Assembly: GCA_051294375.1 (NCBI GenBank) | Contig: CM119267.1 | Location: 17,338,606 to 17,402,605, forward strand | Reading direction: 5' to 3' | DNA length: 64,000 nt | From: Paraspadella gotoi | Taxonomy: Eukaryota; Chaetognatha | Shown here: in pieces, positions 47,801 to 61,098 of the stretch | Layout: each line of letters starts with the position of its first letter | How positions within the stretch are numbered: position 1 is the first letter of the stretch | The notes under the pieces: model-generated | Told to the model about the DNA's origin: nothing | Databases searched by the model: none | Seen by the model: the letters and a program-made list of their open reading frames with translations, nothing else | Program-made: the position numbers and the translations under genes

Positions 47801-50800
47801 TTATTTTTTATTGTGTCAGGTTCATTAATTTTTTCCGCTTCCACAGCTGCAGAACCGATGGGCACTGCTGAAAAAAAATTGAATGCGTCAGTCTGCTTAA
47901 CATATTCCTCTGTATCTTTCTTTGGGCTGGTAGTTTTAATTTTAGCACTGTCCTTTTTATTAAGCCCATGAAGTTTTTCTGCTTCTACAGCTTTTGAACC
48001 AATAGGTGGTGAGAATGCATCCATATCTTCTGATTCTTGTTTAAAAGTTATTTTTGATTCTTTATTCTCGAGAAACTTATTCACAGGTTTTTCTTCAGCA
48101 TTAATTTTCTCAGCATCTCGTGCAGCAGAACCAATTGGAACTGCAGAGAAGAAATCAAATGCGTCCATTTGTTCAGACTTTTGTTGAAGAGTGACATCTG
48201 ATTCTTTAAGCTTTTCAGTTTGCTCAACATATTCCTGAACTAATGTATTCTCAGGTTTTTCTAATATGTTGATTTTCTCTGCCTCTAGTGCAGCTGAACC
48301 AATGGGAACAGCTGCAAAGAAATCAAACGCATCCATTTGTTCAGGCTTTTGCTGGAGAGTGATATCTGATTGTTGGAGCTTTTCAGTTTGCTCACCGTAA
48401 TCCATTTGTTCAGGCTCCTGTTTGAGAGTGATTTTTGATTCTTCTGACTTTTTAATTTGCTCAGCATTCTTCTTTACCAACTTTTTGTCAGGTTTTTTGT
48501 CATCACTGTCTTTTTCTGCTTCTAGCGCAGCGGAACCAATCGGCACTGCTGAAAAGAAATCAAATGCATCCATTTGTTTAGGCTCCTGTTTGAGAGTGAT
48601 TTTTGATTCTTCTGACTTTTTAATTTGCTCAGCATTCTTCTTTACCAACTTTTTGTCAGGTTTTTTGTCATCACTGTCTTTTTCTGCTTCTAGCGCAGCG
48701 GAACCAATTGGCACTGCTGAAAAGAAATCAAATGCATCCATTTGTTCAGGCTCCTGTTTGAGAGTGATTTTTGATTCTTCTGACTTTTTAATTTGCTCAG
48801 CATTCTTCTTTACCAACTTTTTGTCAGGTTTTTTGTCATCACTGTCTTTTTCTGCTTCTAGCGCAGCGGAACCAATCGGCACTGCTGAAAAGAAATCAAA
48901 TGCATCCATTTGTTTAGGCTCCTGTTTGAGAGTGATTTTTGATTCTTCTGACTTTTTAATTTGCTCAGCATTCTTCTTTACCAACTTTTTGTCAGGTTTT
49001 TTGTCATCACTGTCTTTTTCTGCTTCTAGCGCAGCGGAACCAATCGGCACTGCTGAAAAAAAATCAAATGCATCCATTTGTTCAGGCTCCTGTTTGAGAG
49101 TGATTTTTGATTCTTCTGACTTTTTAATTTGCTCAGCATTCTTCTTTACCAACTTTTTGTCAGGTTTTTTGTCATCACTGTCTTTTTCTGCTTCTAGCGC
49201 AGCGGAACCAATCGGCACTGCTGAAAAAAAATCAAATGCATCCATTTGTTCAGGCTCCTGTTTGAGAGTGATTTTTGTTTCTTCTGACTTTTAATTTGCT
49301 CAGCATTCTTCTTTACCAACTTTTTGTCAGGTTTTTTGTCATCACTGTCTTTTTCTGCTTCTAGCGCAGCGGAACCAATCGGCACTGCTGAAAAGAAATC
49401 AAATGCATCCATTTGTTCAGTCTCTTGTTTAAGAATGATTTTTGATTCGTTGCTATTTTTATTTTGTTTAACATTATCCATGATTGACTTACTCTCATTT
49501 TTTTCATGAGTTTTGATTTTTTCTGTTTTTTGTGCAGAAAGGACATCATCGATTTCATTCACTTGCTCAGACTTATCTATCAGAGCATCTTTTGATTCTA
49601 AATTTAGATTTTTTTCTGCTTCTAAAGCTGCAGACCCAATCGGAACAGGAGAAAAGAAGTCCAACGCATCTGCTTGTTCCTGGTTTTCTTTAGTAGAAAC
49701 TTTTGATTCTACAATGTTTGAAGTAGATTTCACCGTTTCTTTATGTGAAGAGTTATCATGTTGTAATTTTTTTCTATTTTCATCAGTAGTATTAATAGGT
49801 TCTGGAAACAATTCAACGGAATTCTTTTTTATAGGTAGCTCCTTAACGTTAGATTTTGAAGTTTGACTTCTATCAATCAATTTGTCTTTATCAGAAATAT
49901 TTTCTTGTTGCCTTTTTTGTTTCCCATTTTCTAAATTTAGAGCCGGAATTGTTTGTGGAATTGCGTTTATTTTTTCAGATTCGATTGTATCTTTTACAAA
50001 CTTCTCAACTGGTGATGACGGTTTAGTCAATTTTGTATCAATTTTATCACATAGTGCAGAATAAGCTCTCTGTTGCTGCAACAACAATGCATCTTCATAT
50101 TTTGAAATATCAAACCAAATATTTTCTTGAGATAAACCAAATCTTGGGTCATTAGTAACTTTTGCTTTTTCATATTTAGGTTCTTCAGAAAAGTAAAATG
50201 GATTGATAGACTCTTCTATTGATTGGTCTTTTTTAATTTGGATGGTTTCCTTCATGAGTTTTTCTGCTGGTTGTTCTTCAAACTTTTTTGAAGTTACATC
50301 TGATATTGACTCTATGTATGCTTGCTCATACTTACTTGCTTCAAACCAGATACTTTCTTGGGACAATGCAATCTCTTTAACATTCTTTTGATTTCCCACT
50401 TGATTGGCAATTACTTTTTCCTTTTGATCCGGCTTGGAAAATTCTTGAAGTCTTTCAGCCAAATTTATTTCAGCTTCAGCATATTTAGATCTTTCCAACC
50501 ATACATCATTTTCAAAATGCACGGTCGTTGCTGTTTTATTTTCTTGAACAGAATCTTTAGAATTACTAATTTCAGTAGGGTGTTCAGAATTCCCTTCCAC
50601 TTTGTTTAAATCTGCTTCTTCCTTCTTCATAATATCACCCTCATTAGTCAATTGCTTTTCACTTTGAACAGGAGGAGCTTGTTTAATAACAACATGATCT
50701 GTTTTTGACCCTTGTTGCATTTTTTGATCGTCCAAATCTGTCATTGTTTGAGCAGGAATTGAAGTAGGTATAAACCCAATAGCTTCCTGCCCATCAACAT

Positions 50801-53800
50801 CCTTAACGGTTTCATTTTCACTCTCTCTCCGTACTCTATTTTTACTTTTCCATTCTTTTTTCTTATCTTTCTTAATTTCATTTCCCTTTTCATTGTCAGA
50901 TATACTTTTTTCACTCTTCTTTCTTTCTCTCTTTTCTTTGATTTTATCACTTTTTTTCTTTTCAATTTTTCCCTTTACCTCATACTTTTGTGCATCTTCA
51001 ACAGTCACAATCTCTGACTTTTCATTATCAATATCCATCTTTTCAGGTTCCTTTGACTCTTTTGTTTCAATTACGTCTACAACATTCTCAGACTCAGAAA
51101 TTTGCTTGATACCATCCTCGGAATCTTTCTCATAATCTTTCTTAATTACTGTTTCCACATTTTGCATATATTTCAATTCTAAAGATTGCTCAACCAGCTT
51201 GCTCAGAACATTTTCCTCTCCAACTGGTTCTAAGGGCTTCTCAACAGCCATTATGGGCTCTTCTGGCTTCTCTAGATTAGATTTAGCATCTTCATTGGTC
51301 TTTCCAGTTGCTTCTGTGGTTTTTTCAACGGATCGCTTGGGTTCTTTTCGTTGTTCTGTAAATGGTTCAAAGGATTTATTTTGGGACAACAACTGCTCCT
51401 TTTCTACGACGATTTCCATAGATGCGTTCTCAGTATCTTTAACCATTGTTTTTGTGTTATCGACTAAAGGCACAGACTCCGTTTGTTTTTCCACTTCTGC
51501 AAATATCTGCGCAGTTTTTTCTCCCACTAAGATATGTTGAGTTTCATGCTCTTTACTCGCTTCTACATTAAGGGATGGCTGCACTTCAAGTTGCGAATAT
51601 TTTTCCTTCTTAACGTTTTCTACATTTTTCGTGGAATCCTTTGACGACAACTTCGGCTTTTTCTTATTTTTCGTCTCAACAACAGATTCAAACGACTTTT
51701 CGACAGCCAGCATGGGTTCCACTTCCCTCTCGTCTCTGGCAACGGATTCCGAAAATAACTCAATTTCAACGGGTGCTGCCGCAATCGGAACCACTGCGAC
51801 AGGTTCTTCCTCGTGCGATTCCAAGGTCAATGAGGCCTTTGAATCGATCTCTCCTTCCGCAATTGACTCGAAAGTTCTTTTCGATGCGAACGCGGGTTCC
51901 ACACCATTTTCCATGTTGACAAACATTGGATCCTCGACAGCCTCGTCCATCGGAGTCTCGACTGCAGCGGCGACGAGTTCGGCCTCGATGTCCTTGGGCA
52001 GAACCTCTCCGCCCAAGAACGGCGCCGAAAGATCAAACTCTTGCGAGGGCGTCACCGTTTCGCCGCCCATCCCCGGCGGCGGCGGCGGTGGCCTCGAAGG
52101 CGGCCGCTCATCAAAGTCAATCGGCCAGCTATCGTCGACGTTGGGCGGCGCGTCGGCGACGACCCACGAGTTTTCGATATCTCCGTTGATTTCTAACGAA
52201 GGTCGAGATTCCGAAGCGGATTCCATTGCCATGGGAATCGATTCCGGGCCGCCATTCTGCTCCGTCCACTGCGTCCCGCTTTGTGCCGACCTTTCTTCCG
52301 GAACTTCGCGTAGAACGCCAAGCGGCGGCGGGAAAAATCCCGGCGGGGACGAAAGAGAAGGAAGTTCCGGAACCGGCGACTGCGTCGTCGGCGGCGACGG
52401 AATTCTCGGCGCCGATAGCGAAGAGTTGGAAGTGGGCGACGGCGTTTCTTGCGGCGCTACCGGCGAGAACGCTGCCGTTTCCTGCGCCGAATTTAGAGTC
52501 GCAGCCGCAGCCGCAGCCGCAGCCGCCGCCATTGGGGCCGCTGCCGCAGCTACCGGCGCCGCCGACGCTCCCACCACTGACAGAGGGCGCTGGTTCGAGG
52601 GTCCGAGATTCGGGTCGAAATTGCGCGATCTCATCTTTTCCAAGAGGATGGCGCTTTCGTAGACCGACCAGTGATAAGTCTTTCCGGTAAGTTCCATTCG
52701 TTTATCGAGACGCAGCGGCTGCAAAGTGAGAAAGTGAGGGTAGTTGAGGTATTCCAGCGCCAGGTCGCACATGACGCGGAGACCCTCCTCGTCTTTGGTG
52801 CCTGGAGGGAAAGAAAAAGATATTATGAGACGCTTTCGGTTTTTTGATTTGTTTTTTTTTCTATTGTTTTCTTTTTCTTTTTCTTTTTGACTTTCAGACT
52901 CGAAATTTGACATCGATTACTAATCAGTAATCACAGATCTTACCAGTGACATAAAGAACGCTGGCGACGGGAAACATGACGACGTGATCTCCCTTCACGG
53001 GAAACTTGGCGATCGACTCTGGAAGCGTGACGAGAGAGGCACTGAGTTCGTCGGGCAGTTGGGCGCGGTAAACCACAGCGGGGCCGTCTGGGTTGAGGGG
53101 TAGCGGGGGATAGAAAAAGGGGTTGAGGGTAGCGGGGGTAGGAAAAAGGGGTTGAGGGTTTGGAGTGGCGGGGATGAATATTGAATGTTATGCTACACAT
53201 CTGTGAGAGGAGATAGAGAAAAGTTTAAATTTGACATTTTATAAAAGCTTTAATAAGGATTTAATTGCAAATTTAGTAAAACGTAATTAGTCTACTAAGA
53301 ATTGAAATAGTTTTTTTAGAGCGTTGAAAATTAAAATGTGCTTAAAATCTATAAAATTCATTAGTTGAAAAACTGGTCGTTTTCTAAAAACGACTAAAGA
53401 CCATTTTAGATTTTCTTTGTCTAATGTTGAATTTAAAACGACGACGACGACGATGACGACGACGACGATCATCAAATCAATTTCTTTTTCGCGCTTTCCC
53501 TTAAACTTTTCAACCGTCCCCATTTTTCATTTTCCTCTACTCCTGCCACTTTCGTTTCACACTTGCGCCCACAAATCTCAGCCCCTTTCCAAATTAGCCC
53601 GCCCTTACCCTCTTCCCCCCTTTCCGTCAACCCCCCACGGCCCACACCCCTAACTCCCTCACCAGGTGCCTTGGGATTCTCCCACTCTTTCTTGATGACG
53701 CCGTCGTCGGCGAACTTGGCCTTCAAGTTCCGCTTGGCCTCCTTGACGGGATCGATGCCAAAGCCACGCCTCCAATCCTCCACCTCCTCCAGCGTCACGT

Positions 53801-54791
53801 AGCGGCGGAACTTGCCGTAGTTGAGCGCCATCGTCATGGAGATGACCGAGGAGGTGGAGTCGACAGGCTGTTGGAAGATCGTCTCGCGGCATCCGTGGGA
53901 GATCATAGTTTCTTTAGTTTTTTTTTTTTTTAGGGAGTGGTGAAGAATATAATTAAAATTTTGAAAAAAATAATTAATTGATCAAGAAATAAAGAAATAA
54001 AAAACTCAAAATAAACCTTTAATTAGAAACGAACTTACCTTGGTAAGAAGAAAACCATTGCGGCGTCTTGACCATCGGGAACAGCTGCACCAAGTCTTCC
54101 TTGTCCACGGTCATCGCGGGTTGAGAGTAAAAGGTAAGTCCGTCGGTGGAATCGTTGATGATCTCTCTCACCTTGTCCATGGTGATGTCACCGCCGTAGG
54201 TCTGCATGCATTGGTAGCTGCGAGGGATCGAGGATGGGAGTCATAGGACGTAGGGTAAGGGGAAGTTAGTTATAATTGTGTTTTACGGTAATCGTGTTTT
54301 AATCGTGTATAAAATTAATAAAGTGAAAGTCTCAACAAGACATTTGTTCAAATGATGTCTTTTTAAATTTTTTTTGGAAGCATATTACAATAAATTACAA
54401 TAAATTACCGGTCAGAAATTAAGGGTAATTCGATATCATTTCCGAAAAGAAATTAAAAAAAAAATTTTTGCGAGGAAGTTTTTCGTTACTAACTACCCCT
54501 CATCTGCCCCCCCCCAACCCTTCAGTTTCCAACTCACCGATTCTGCAAATACATTTTGCCGACGTTTTCCGGATTCTCCCGATTTCGAAACAAGATGCAA
54601 AAGTTCTCGGCGTCCAGATCGAAGGAGAACTTGTCTCCGTAGGCGCGTTCCACGATGTCCAGCGCCAATCGGGCGAACTCATCTTGGGTAAGGAACGGCG
54701 CGTCAGCCATGGCGGCGGCGTCAGGGGGAGAGGCGTCGACGGGCGAGGCGCTCGGGTCAGGTGGGGCCGGCTTACTGTCCGCGCAGCCCAT
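44821..54791 (-). CDS. Giant MYND zinc-finger protein with MGC N-terminus and tandem repeats (one frameshift)
   Basis: Five exons: 54791-54538, 54217-54039, 53911-53663, 53087-52944 and 52801-44821 (TAA). Junction phases agree. Allowing for one missing base at 49289-49292, the product is about 2,935 residues. It starts MGCADSKP, a myristoylation/palmitoylation-type site. The first ~320 residues look folded (for example FCILFRNRENPENVGKMYLQ, FPVKGDHVVMFPV); I do not recognise the family. A Pro/Ala-rich part follows, then a long charged region. This holds three basic KKEKRxRKKSEK modules, a W-x-x-SKYE-x-A motif three times, and 13 copies of DAFDFFSAVPIGSAA-like sequence. The C-terminus is a complete MYND finger: CFHC, KCKRC, YCGKQC, HKRLC. 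MYND fingers usually bind proline-containing peptides, so a membrane-anchored scaffold is an inference. The exon-5 span is unusually long. Confidence 0.85.
48406..49416 (-). repeat. Six-copy 168-bp in-frame tandem repeat
   Basis: Six units of exactly 168 bases (56 residues; the motif TTTGAGAGTG recurs at 48421, 48589, 48757, 48925, 49093 and 49261) lie in the last exon of the MYND gene. Each encodes DAFDFFSAVPIGSAALEAEK plus a Lys/Asp-rich spacer. The copies are almost identical. PEQ and PKQ alternate at the end of the units, which suggests a 336-base dimer was duplicated. Seven more divergent copies of the core motif flank the array (one upstream, six downstream in protein order). Confidence 0.93.
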
Positions 54792-54835
54792 ATATGTGCG
54801 GAGAGATCGCGTTGAAGGGGGGGGGTGAGTCGAAG

Positions 54836-54927
<92 letters not shown>

Positions 54928-57612
54928 TTAAGTGATTTATTTCGTGGTGGTGGTCAATTAGCGGAGGTGGTCGTGCGAATGAGAAGGCGGAAGGAGGGGG
55001 GGGTAGAAGAACGACGCAAAAGAAAGAGAAAGAAACGATAGAGACGGAGACAAAAAAAAAAAGAGAAATGGGGAACGATTGGTTTTGAGTCTTTTGTTTT
55101 TTGTTTTTTTTTCAGATGCTCTTTTTTTTTTTGCGGTCGAAACTCACTTTGTCTTCACAAAGAAAGTTTTTTTAGGAGAAACAACTTTTTTTTTCGTGAG
55201 GCTCACCGCAACGAGGCTTGTGAGGCTCACCGCATTCAGGCTGGAAAAAATCGAGAGGCGGGAAATTAAAACGAACAGTACGAAAAAAATTAAGCGCCAG
55301 GCAAAGAATAATATCACTAAATGGATTTTACTAAATTTCCCAACAAAGATTTAAAAAGCACATGCAAAATGGGAGAATAAATAAATGAATTATTGATTAT
55401 TGATTAAACATTTTTAGATTAAGGAATTATTATGTACGAATCACCAGCGATACTACGTCTACAGCTTCAAAATCCCCAATACCAAAGAGTACAGTTGTTA
55501 AATAATAGATATAACGCAATATTAAACGTTAACAGAGGCATGTAAAAATAAGTTGAGAAAGCCGTATTTAAACAAAAAAAAAAACATAAGCGCAATTAGG
55601 ATAAATTCGAAATTTTTTCCCCATGCTCCCATCATCCAAGGCCAAAAAAAAAGTTGGTTACGAAGCGATTGGGTAATCGGCATACAGAGCGATCGAGAAA
55701 GAGCGATAGAGAAAGAGCGATAGAGAAAGAGCGATCGAGAAAAACAGAGCGAACCTCGTGGGCGAAAATTTGCAGTCGAAACAGAAGAGAAAACAGCGAG
55801 AGACGAAATCGCAGACGAAACGAGAGCCAATCGTCAAACTTTTTTCCCACTTAACAACGACAACAAAAGCAACGACAACGACGACAACTGAAACAACGAC
55901 GACGATGATGACTAAAACCTCTCGAGCCCAAGCATTACTCTTTTTCGTTTTTTTATATTTCGTTGGTTTTTTTACATTTTCAGTTTCGAACATCACTCGA
56001 CTTCCCTTTTCCCTTTTATTTTTGTTGTTGAAAATTTACTTCTCTTCACGAATCGAAAGAGAGCGCTCCCGTTAGATCTTACTTGGAATAAAGTCACGTG
56101 ATGTAAACAAACGAAGCAAAAATCATCACTTCTGTTCGAATCGATTAGGCAAGAAATCCTGAGCAAGGGATGGGCGGGAAAAAAAATGGGAGGAGTTGTG
56201 AAAAGGGCGCATTTAGTGAGTTTGCGTCTTAATTATTTTGCATTAGATAGTATTGATTATATGGCGAAAGAAAACGACACAATAAGTCAGCAGTATACAA
56301 TATTTGTTAGAACGCTTTATCTGTCGGTATTAGATTACGTTACCGTAAGTGAGTATATTTTCTGGGCGGTATTGCGCCAACTTTCAAACTTTTTGTTTAC
56401 CAAAATGAACCTTGTTCGTTAGGTGAATAGTTTCACTGTAATAGAAAAAAAATAAGAAAAACACTTAGCCACTTGTCTTATTATAGTTAGAACTACTTTC
56501 ACAAAATAGAAATACATTATCCCAAGGATAATTTTCCTGCTATGCCATTATCTTTTAAGAGTGATGGAGGCCTTAAACCACCACAGTCTGTTCAAAGTCA
56601 GGAGAGAGATACGTAGCTTATTCAATAAATGAATGGATAATTTTATATTTGTCGTACCAATTTCATTCAATTTATTTTCAAATGATTTTACAATCATCAA
56701 CCTTCGTTAAAAAAAACGTTCCCGCTAAAGTTGTCAACGAAATGAGGCGTGAATTTTTAATTTTTCTCTCTGTCAGATTTAGTTGGCAGATGAAATCGAG
56801 GTTTGGTTACGATGACGACCAACTGAAGGCAACGACTCCCCTCTCGCTCGATTGGTGATCGCAATTGTCCGATTGGTTGATTATTAGCGATGGTTGCATC
56901 TGTTTGGCAAATGCGACGGACTTATTTTAAAAATTTCCTTAAAATTTCACGTAATTGATAGAATAATCGAAACGACTTATAGAAAATGATAAATAGCTGT
57001 TGGTCGAATCGCTGCCAAATGGATGGCGAAGTGAGATTAGCAAGAAATCAAAGCAGATTGTAAACAAGAAACAAGAAAAAAAAAAGAAGAAAAAGAAAGA
57101 AATTGAAATAAAAATGAAGAAAGATAAAAATAGGAGGTTTGGGTTTCGGATTTCGGTTCGATTAGAAAGTCTGATTCAGTTCGAGCAATGAGAAAGCAGA
57201 AACTGGACAACTTTAACAACGCAATTGATATCTTTTATCAATTATGATAAAATATGAAAATAAACAAATTTTTAGTGACAAATAAATATTATATAACTAC
57301 TAGAGTGAACAATGATAACAATTGGTTTTACCTTTTGACATTAAAAACTCCAACGATGCGTTTTTGTAAAAAAAAAAAACCTTTTGTGAAAAAAGTCAGC
57401 CAGAGCGACGGACCGTGAAGTGAAATCTCTCTCTCTCTCTCTTTTTTAGAAAGAATCGTAAAATGCGGGTTTTCGGAGATAATAGCCTTTTTTTTTCTTA
57501 CAAAAATAAAAAAAGCCGATAACCACAGAGGCAAAACGGAAGAGCGAAAAGCTAATTTAGACGAAAATGTAAAACGAAAGAAAGAAAAATCACGGGAGAT
57601 AAAGAGAGAAAC
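54792..57612. other. Upstream flank of the MYND gene, no gene seen
   Basis: This probably holds the MYND gene promoter. It contains (GA)n at 54837-54928 and a GAAAGAGCGATC-type repeat at 55687-55742. The rest is AT-rich. The small ORFs have no supporting features. Confidence 0.5.
54837..54928. repeat. (GA)n microsatellite just upstream of the MYND start
   Basis: A GA run with one AA interruption, about 45 bases upstream of the ATG at 54791-54789. It may lie in the 5' UTR or promoter. Confidence 0.95.
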
Positions 57613-58728
57613 ATAAGAAGAGAGAAATAACCTTGAAACGGAGGTGGAAAAGAGGGATGACGCCGAAAAGCTCGAATACGAGTTATGTTAAATCGAAGAA
57701 TTAAATCGGAATACTGAAATATAAAAAACAATAGATACTTGGGAGGACAAAATAAGAACCGCATAGAAAAAATTTGAGCGATAAAGTCAAGAGAACCAAG
57801 AAAAAAAGATAAAATAACAAAACAGCGAACAGAAACGGAAAGGGTGGAAAAGAACAAGAAAGAAAAGAACAATCTAAAGATAAGAAATTAAAAAACAAAA
57901 CAAAAGGAAATCGGAAACAATTGAAAAAAGTAGGGAAGTGCTCTAACCAGATTCCAGCAACGCCAAAGATATCGATTCAAATCGAAAACGCATTTGGACG
58001 TTCTTTTTTATCAGGCGCCTAATTGATTCGCTTGGGCGCCGGGCGCCTATCGCCAAATCGCTGCGCGCACGAGAGAGATTTCCAGCGTAATGGACTGCGC
58101 GGCAGGGGAGGCGGTGCAGTTTACATTGCACCAAGTATGTAATGTCAAATTCCAATTAAGAAACGAGCCAAGAACGGAGTCAATTGTATTGGCGGGATAT
58201 ATTCGGATTTAAAAAAACAAAAATATGGTCATTGGTCAGTAGCCTTTCATCGAACGTCAATCATTGATTGATAGGACAACTTAGGACAACTTAGGTTGTT
58301 CGAAAAAGGGAGGATATAGATAGAGAAAGCAAGAAACCAAAATATTCTCGATCCGTGATGCTCCTAACGTCCAGTGATTCATCAGCTTACCATCTTCCTT
58401 AAAACCCAGACTCTTTCCGACCTCAAATTCTTACTTTTTATTTTACTTTTTTTCTGCGGTGAAACTGGATTGTGTTTAGGCCGCGAGTCGCGTTTAACCT
58501 CACACGACGCGCGAAAATTCAAAAGGAATCCAGACGCGGAAAGAGGAAAGCGTTAAAAGAAATGTCAGATTCTGATCAGTAAATGATAAATCATCACGAT
58601 TAAAAAAGTTGTCTTATTAAATATCTCTTGAAATGTTAGTACCATTTATTAGTTTTTCCTTATTGAATATGGTCGTATATCTTTTGCAATATCAATGTAT
58701 TACCAATGTTGAAAGAGATCATCTCTCT

Positions 58729-58816
<88 letters not shown>

Positions 58817-59295
58817 CATTATCAAAATCCAGCTTAAATTACCAATCTTTTCGTTATAACAAAGTTCGAGATAACGAAGACCCCCCTCCACGTCACTGCG
58901 ATGGAAGACCAGATTGGTCGAGACCGAAAAAGGATAATGATTAAAATATATAAATCATTGATAGATAGAGATAGATTATATAGATGGAGTTTGATACGTA
59001 TGTTTCATAGGTTATGCCAATGGATCTTAAGAGTAGAAATCAAGGAGTAGATACAAAGATAGATATAGAAAGAGAGAAAAAGATGGCAAGAGAAGAAGAA
59101 AGAAAAAATAATTATGATAATAATAATTTTATATTAAAAATAGCAAGAGAAGTTTATGCGTTGTGATAGAGAAGAACCAAGAAAAGAAGAGGGAGAAGAA
59201 ATTTACTTTGAGAGGCGTAGATCCAATTAGTACGAGAAGAGGAGGAGGAAGAAGAAGATATTACAATGAATCTCATTTCTTCTTCGACGTCATCT

Positions 59296-59326
<31 letters not shown>

Positions 59327-61053
59327 AGTCCCCGTCGTCGACGTCAAAAATCGAAGGCGTCATCACCGAAGACGTCTGCTTGCGACGTCGCCGACCGGAA
59401 GCTTTAATTAAAACTTAATCCTTCGACGCTTGACGCCCACGATTTTCTGTCTCCGCCTCCGCCGAGAAATCCGACGCCACTTCCGGCTTCTGCCGGTTAA
59501 AAGCTTTCGTTTCTCGAATTTCCTCCGAGCGTTTTCGACGCCTCTTCCGCCAACTGGGATTTTGAAAAGCTTTCGCTACCTTTTTTTACGTTGGTCATTT
59601 TAGATTGCACGAAAGTATCGAGTACTATGACTAATGACTATCGGAGAATAATGTCGTAACGGAAAGCGAGAAAGAGAATGGCTCACTTATATGTAAGGCT
59701 CACTTAAATGTACGCAAAAGAGGTTTTACAAAGAAATGCATGTATGTAAAAAGAAACTATAAAAGTGAATGACTTTTTAAATCAAACAATTGATAAGGCC
59801 AATGTCGCCTCACTACTTTAAATATTTATTACATCCAACCGGTTAGAAGACAGAATGGGGAAAGTCCTATTCCAAGCTTTACGTAATTTTTTTAAATTTC
59901 GCACTCAAATTAAAGGCGGACGGTCCGTCTGTCCATGCGATAAAATTGTAATATTAAAACAAAAGAGAAAAAAAAAGGGGAAGAGGAATTTCGTCGATAA
60001 AAACGGGATTTTTGCTCGACTGGATTTGAAATGGACAACAAAAGACGAAGATTAGATTTAAAATTTAGCGGGGGATTCATTGATAAGCTGAAGGGAAAAC
60101 GAGGACGAAAAAATAGAAAAAAAAGGACAATGCTGAAAGATGGCGGTCATAGGAAANNNNNNNNNNNNNNNNNNNNNNNNNTTCACCTTTTTCCCCTCTT
60201 TTTACTTCTACTCTTTTCCTATGACCGCCATCTTTCAGCATTGTCCTTTTTTTTTTTCGTCCTCGTTTTCTCCTTCAAGCTTATCAATATCCCCCGCTAA
60301 AATTTTAAATCTAATCTTCGTCTTTTGTTGTCCATTTCAAATCCAGTCGAGCAAAAATCCCGTTTTTATCGACGAAATTCCTCTCCCCTTTTTTTTTTTC
60401 TCTTTTGTTTTAATATTACAATTTTATCGCATGGACAGACGGACCGTCCGCTTTAATTTGAGTGCGAAATTTAAAAAAATTACGTAAATCTTGGAATAGG
60501 ACTTTCCCTATTCTGTCTTCTAACCGGTTGGATGTAATAAATATTTAAAGTAGTGAGGCGACATTGGCCTTATCAATTGTTTGATTTAAAAAGTCATTCC
60601 CTTTTATAGTTTCTTTTTACATACATGCATTTTCTTTGTAAAACCTCTTTTGCGTACATTTAAGTGAGGCCTTACATATAAGTGAGGCCTTCTCTTTTCT
60701 CGCTTTCCGTTACGACATTATTCTCCGATAGTCATTAGTCATAGTACTCGATAACTTTCGTGGCAATCTAAAATGACCAACGTAAAAAAAGGTAGCGAAA
60801 GCTTTTCAAAATCCCCAGTTGGCGGAAGAGGCGTCGAAAACGCTCGGAGGAAATCGAGAAACGAAAGCTTTTAACCGGCAGAAGCCGGAAGTGGCGTCGG
60901 ATTTCTCGGCGGAGGCGGAGACAGAAAATCGTGGGCGTCAAGCGTCGAAGGATTAAGTTTAATTAAAGCTTCGGTCGGCGACGTCGCAAGCAGACGTCTT
61001 CGGTGATTGACGCCTTCGATTTTTTGACCGACGACGGGGACTGTGACGACGAC

Positions 61054-61098
<45 letters not shown>

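Noticed and set aside
48422-49294. 290-codon + strand ORF
   Set aside because: It is the antisense shadow of the 168-base repeats of the MYND gene; the - strand frame continues far outside the repeats.
51631-52662. 343-codon + strand ORF
   Set aside because: It is antisense to the Pro/Ala-rich part of the MYND gene, which has consistent splicing upstream and a known domain downstream.
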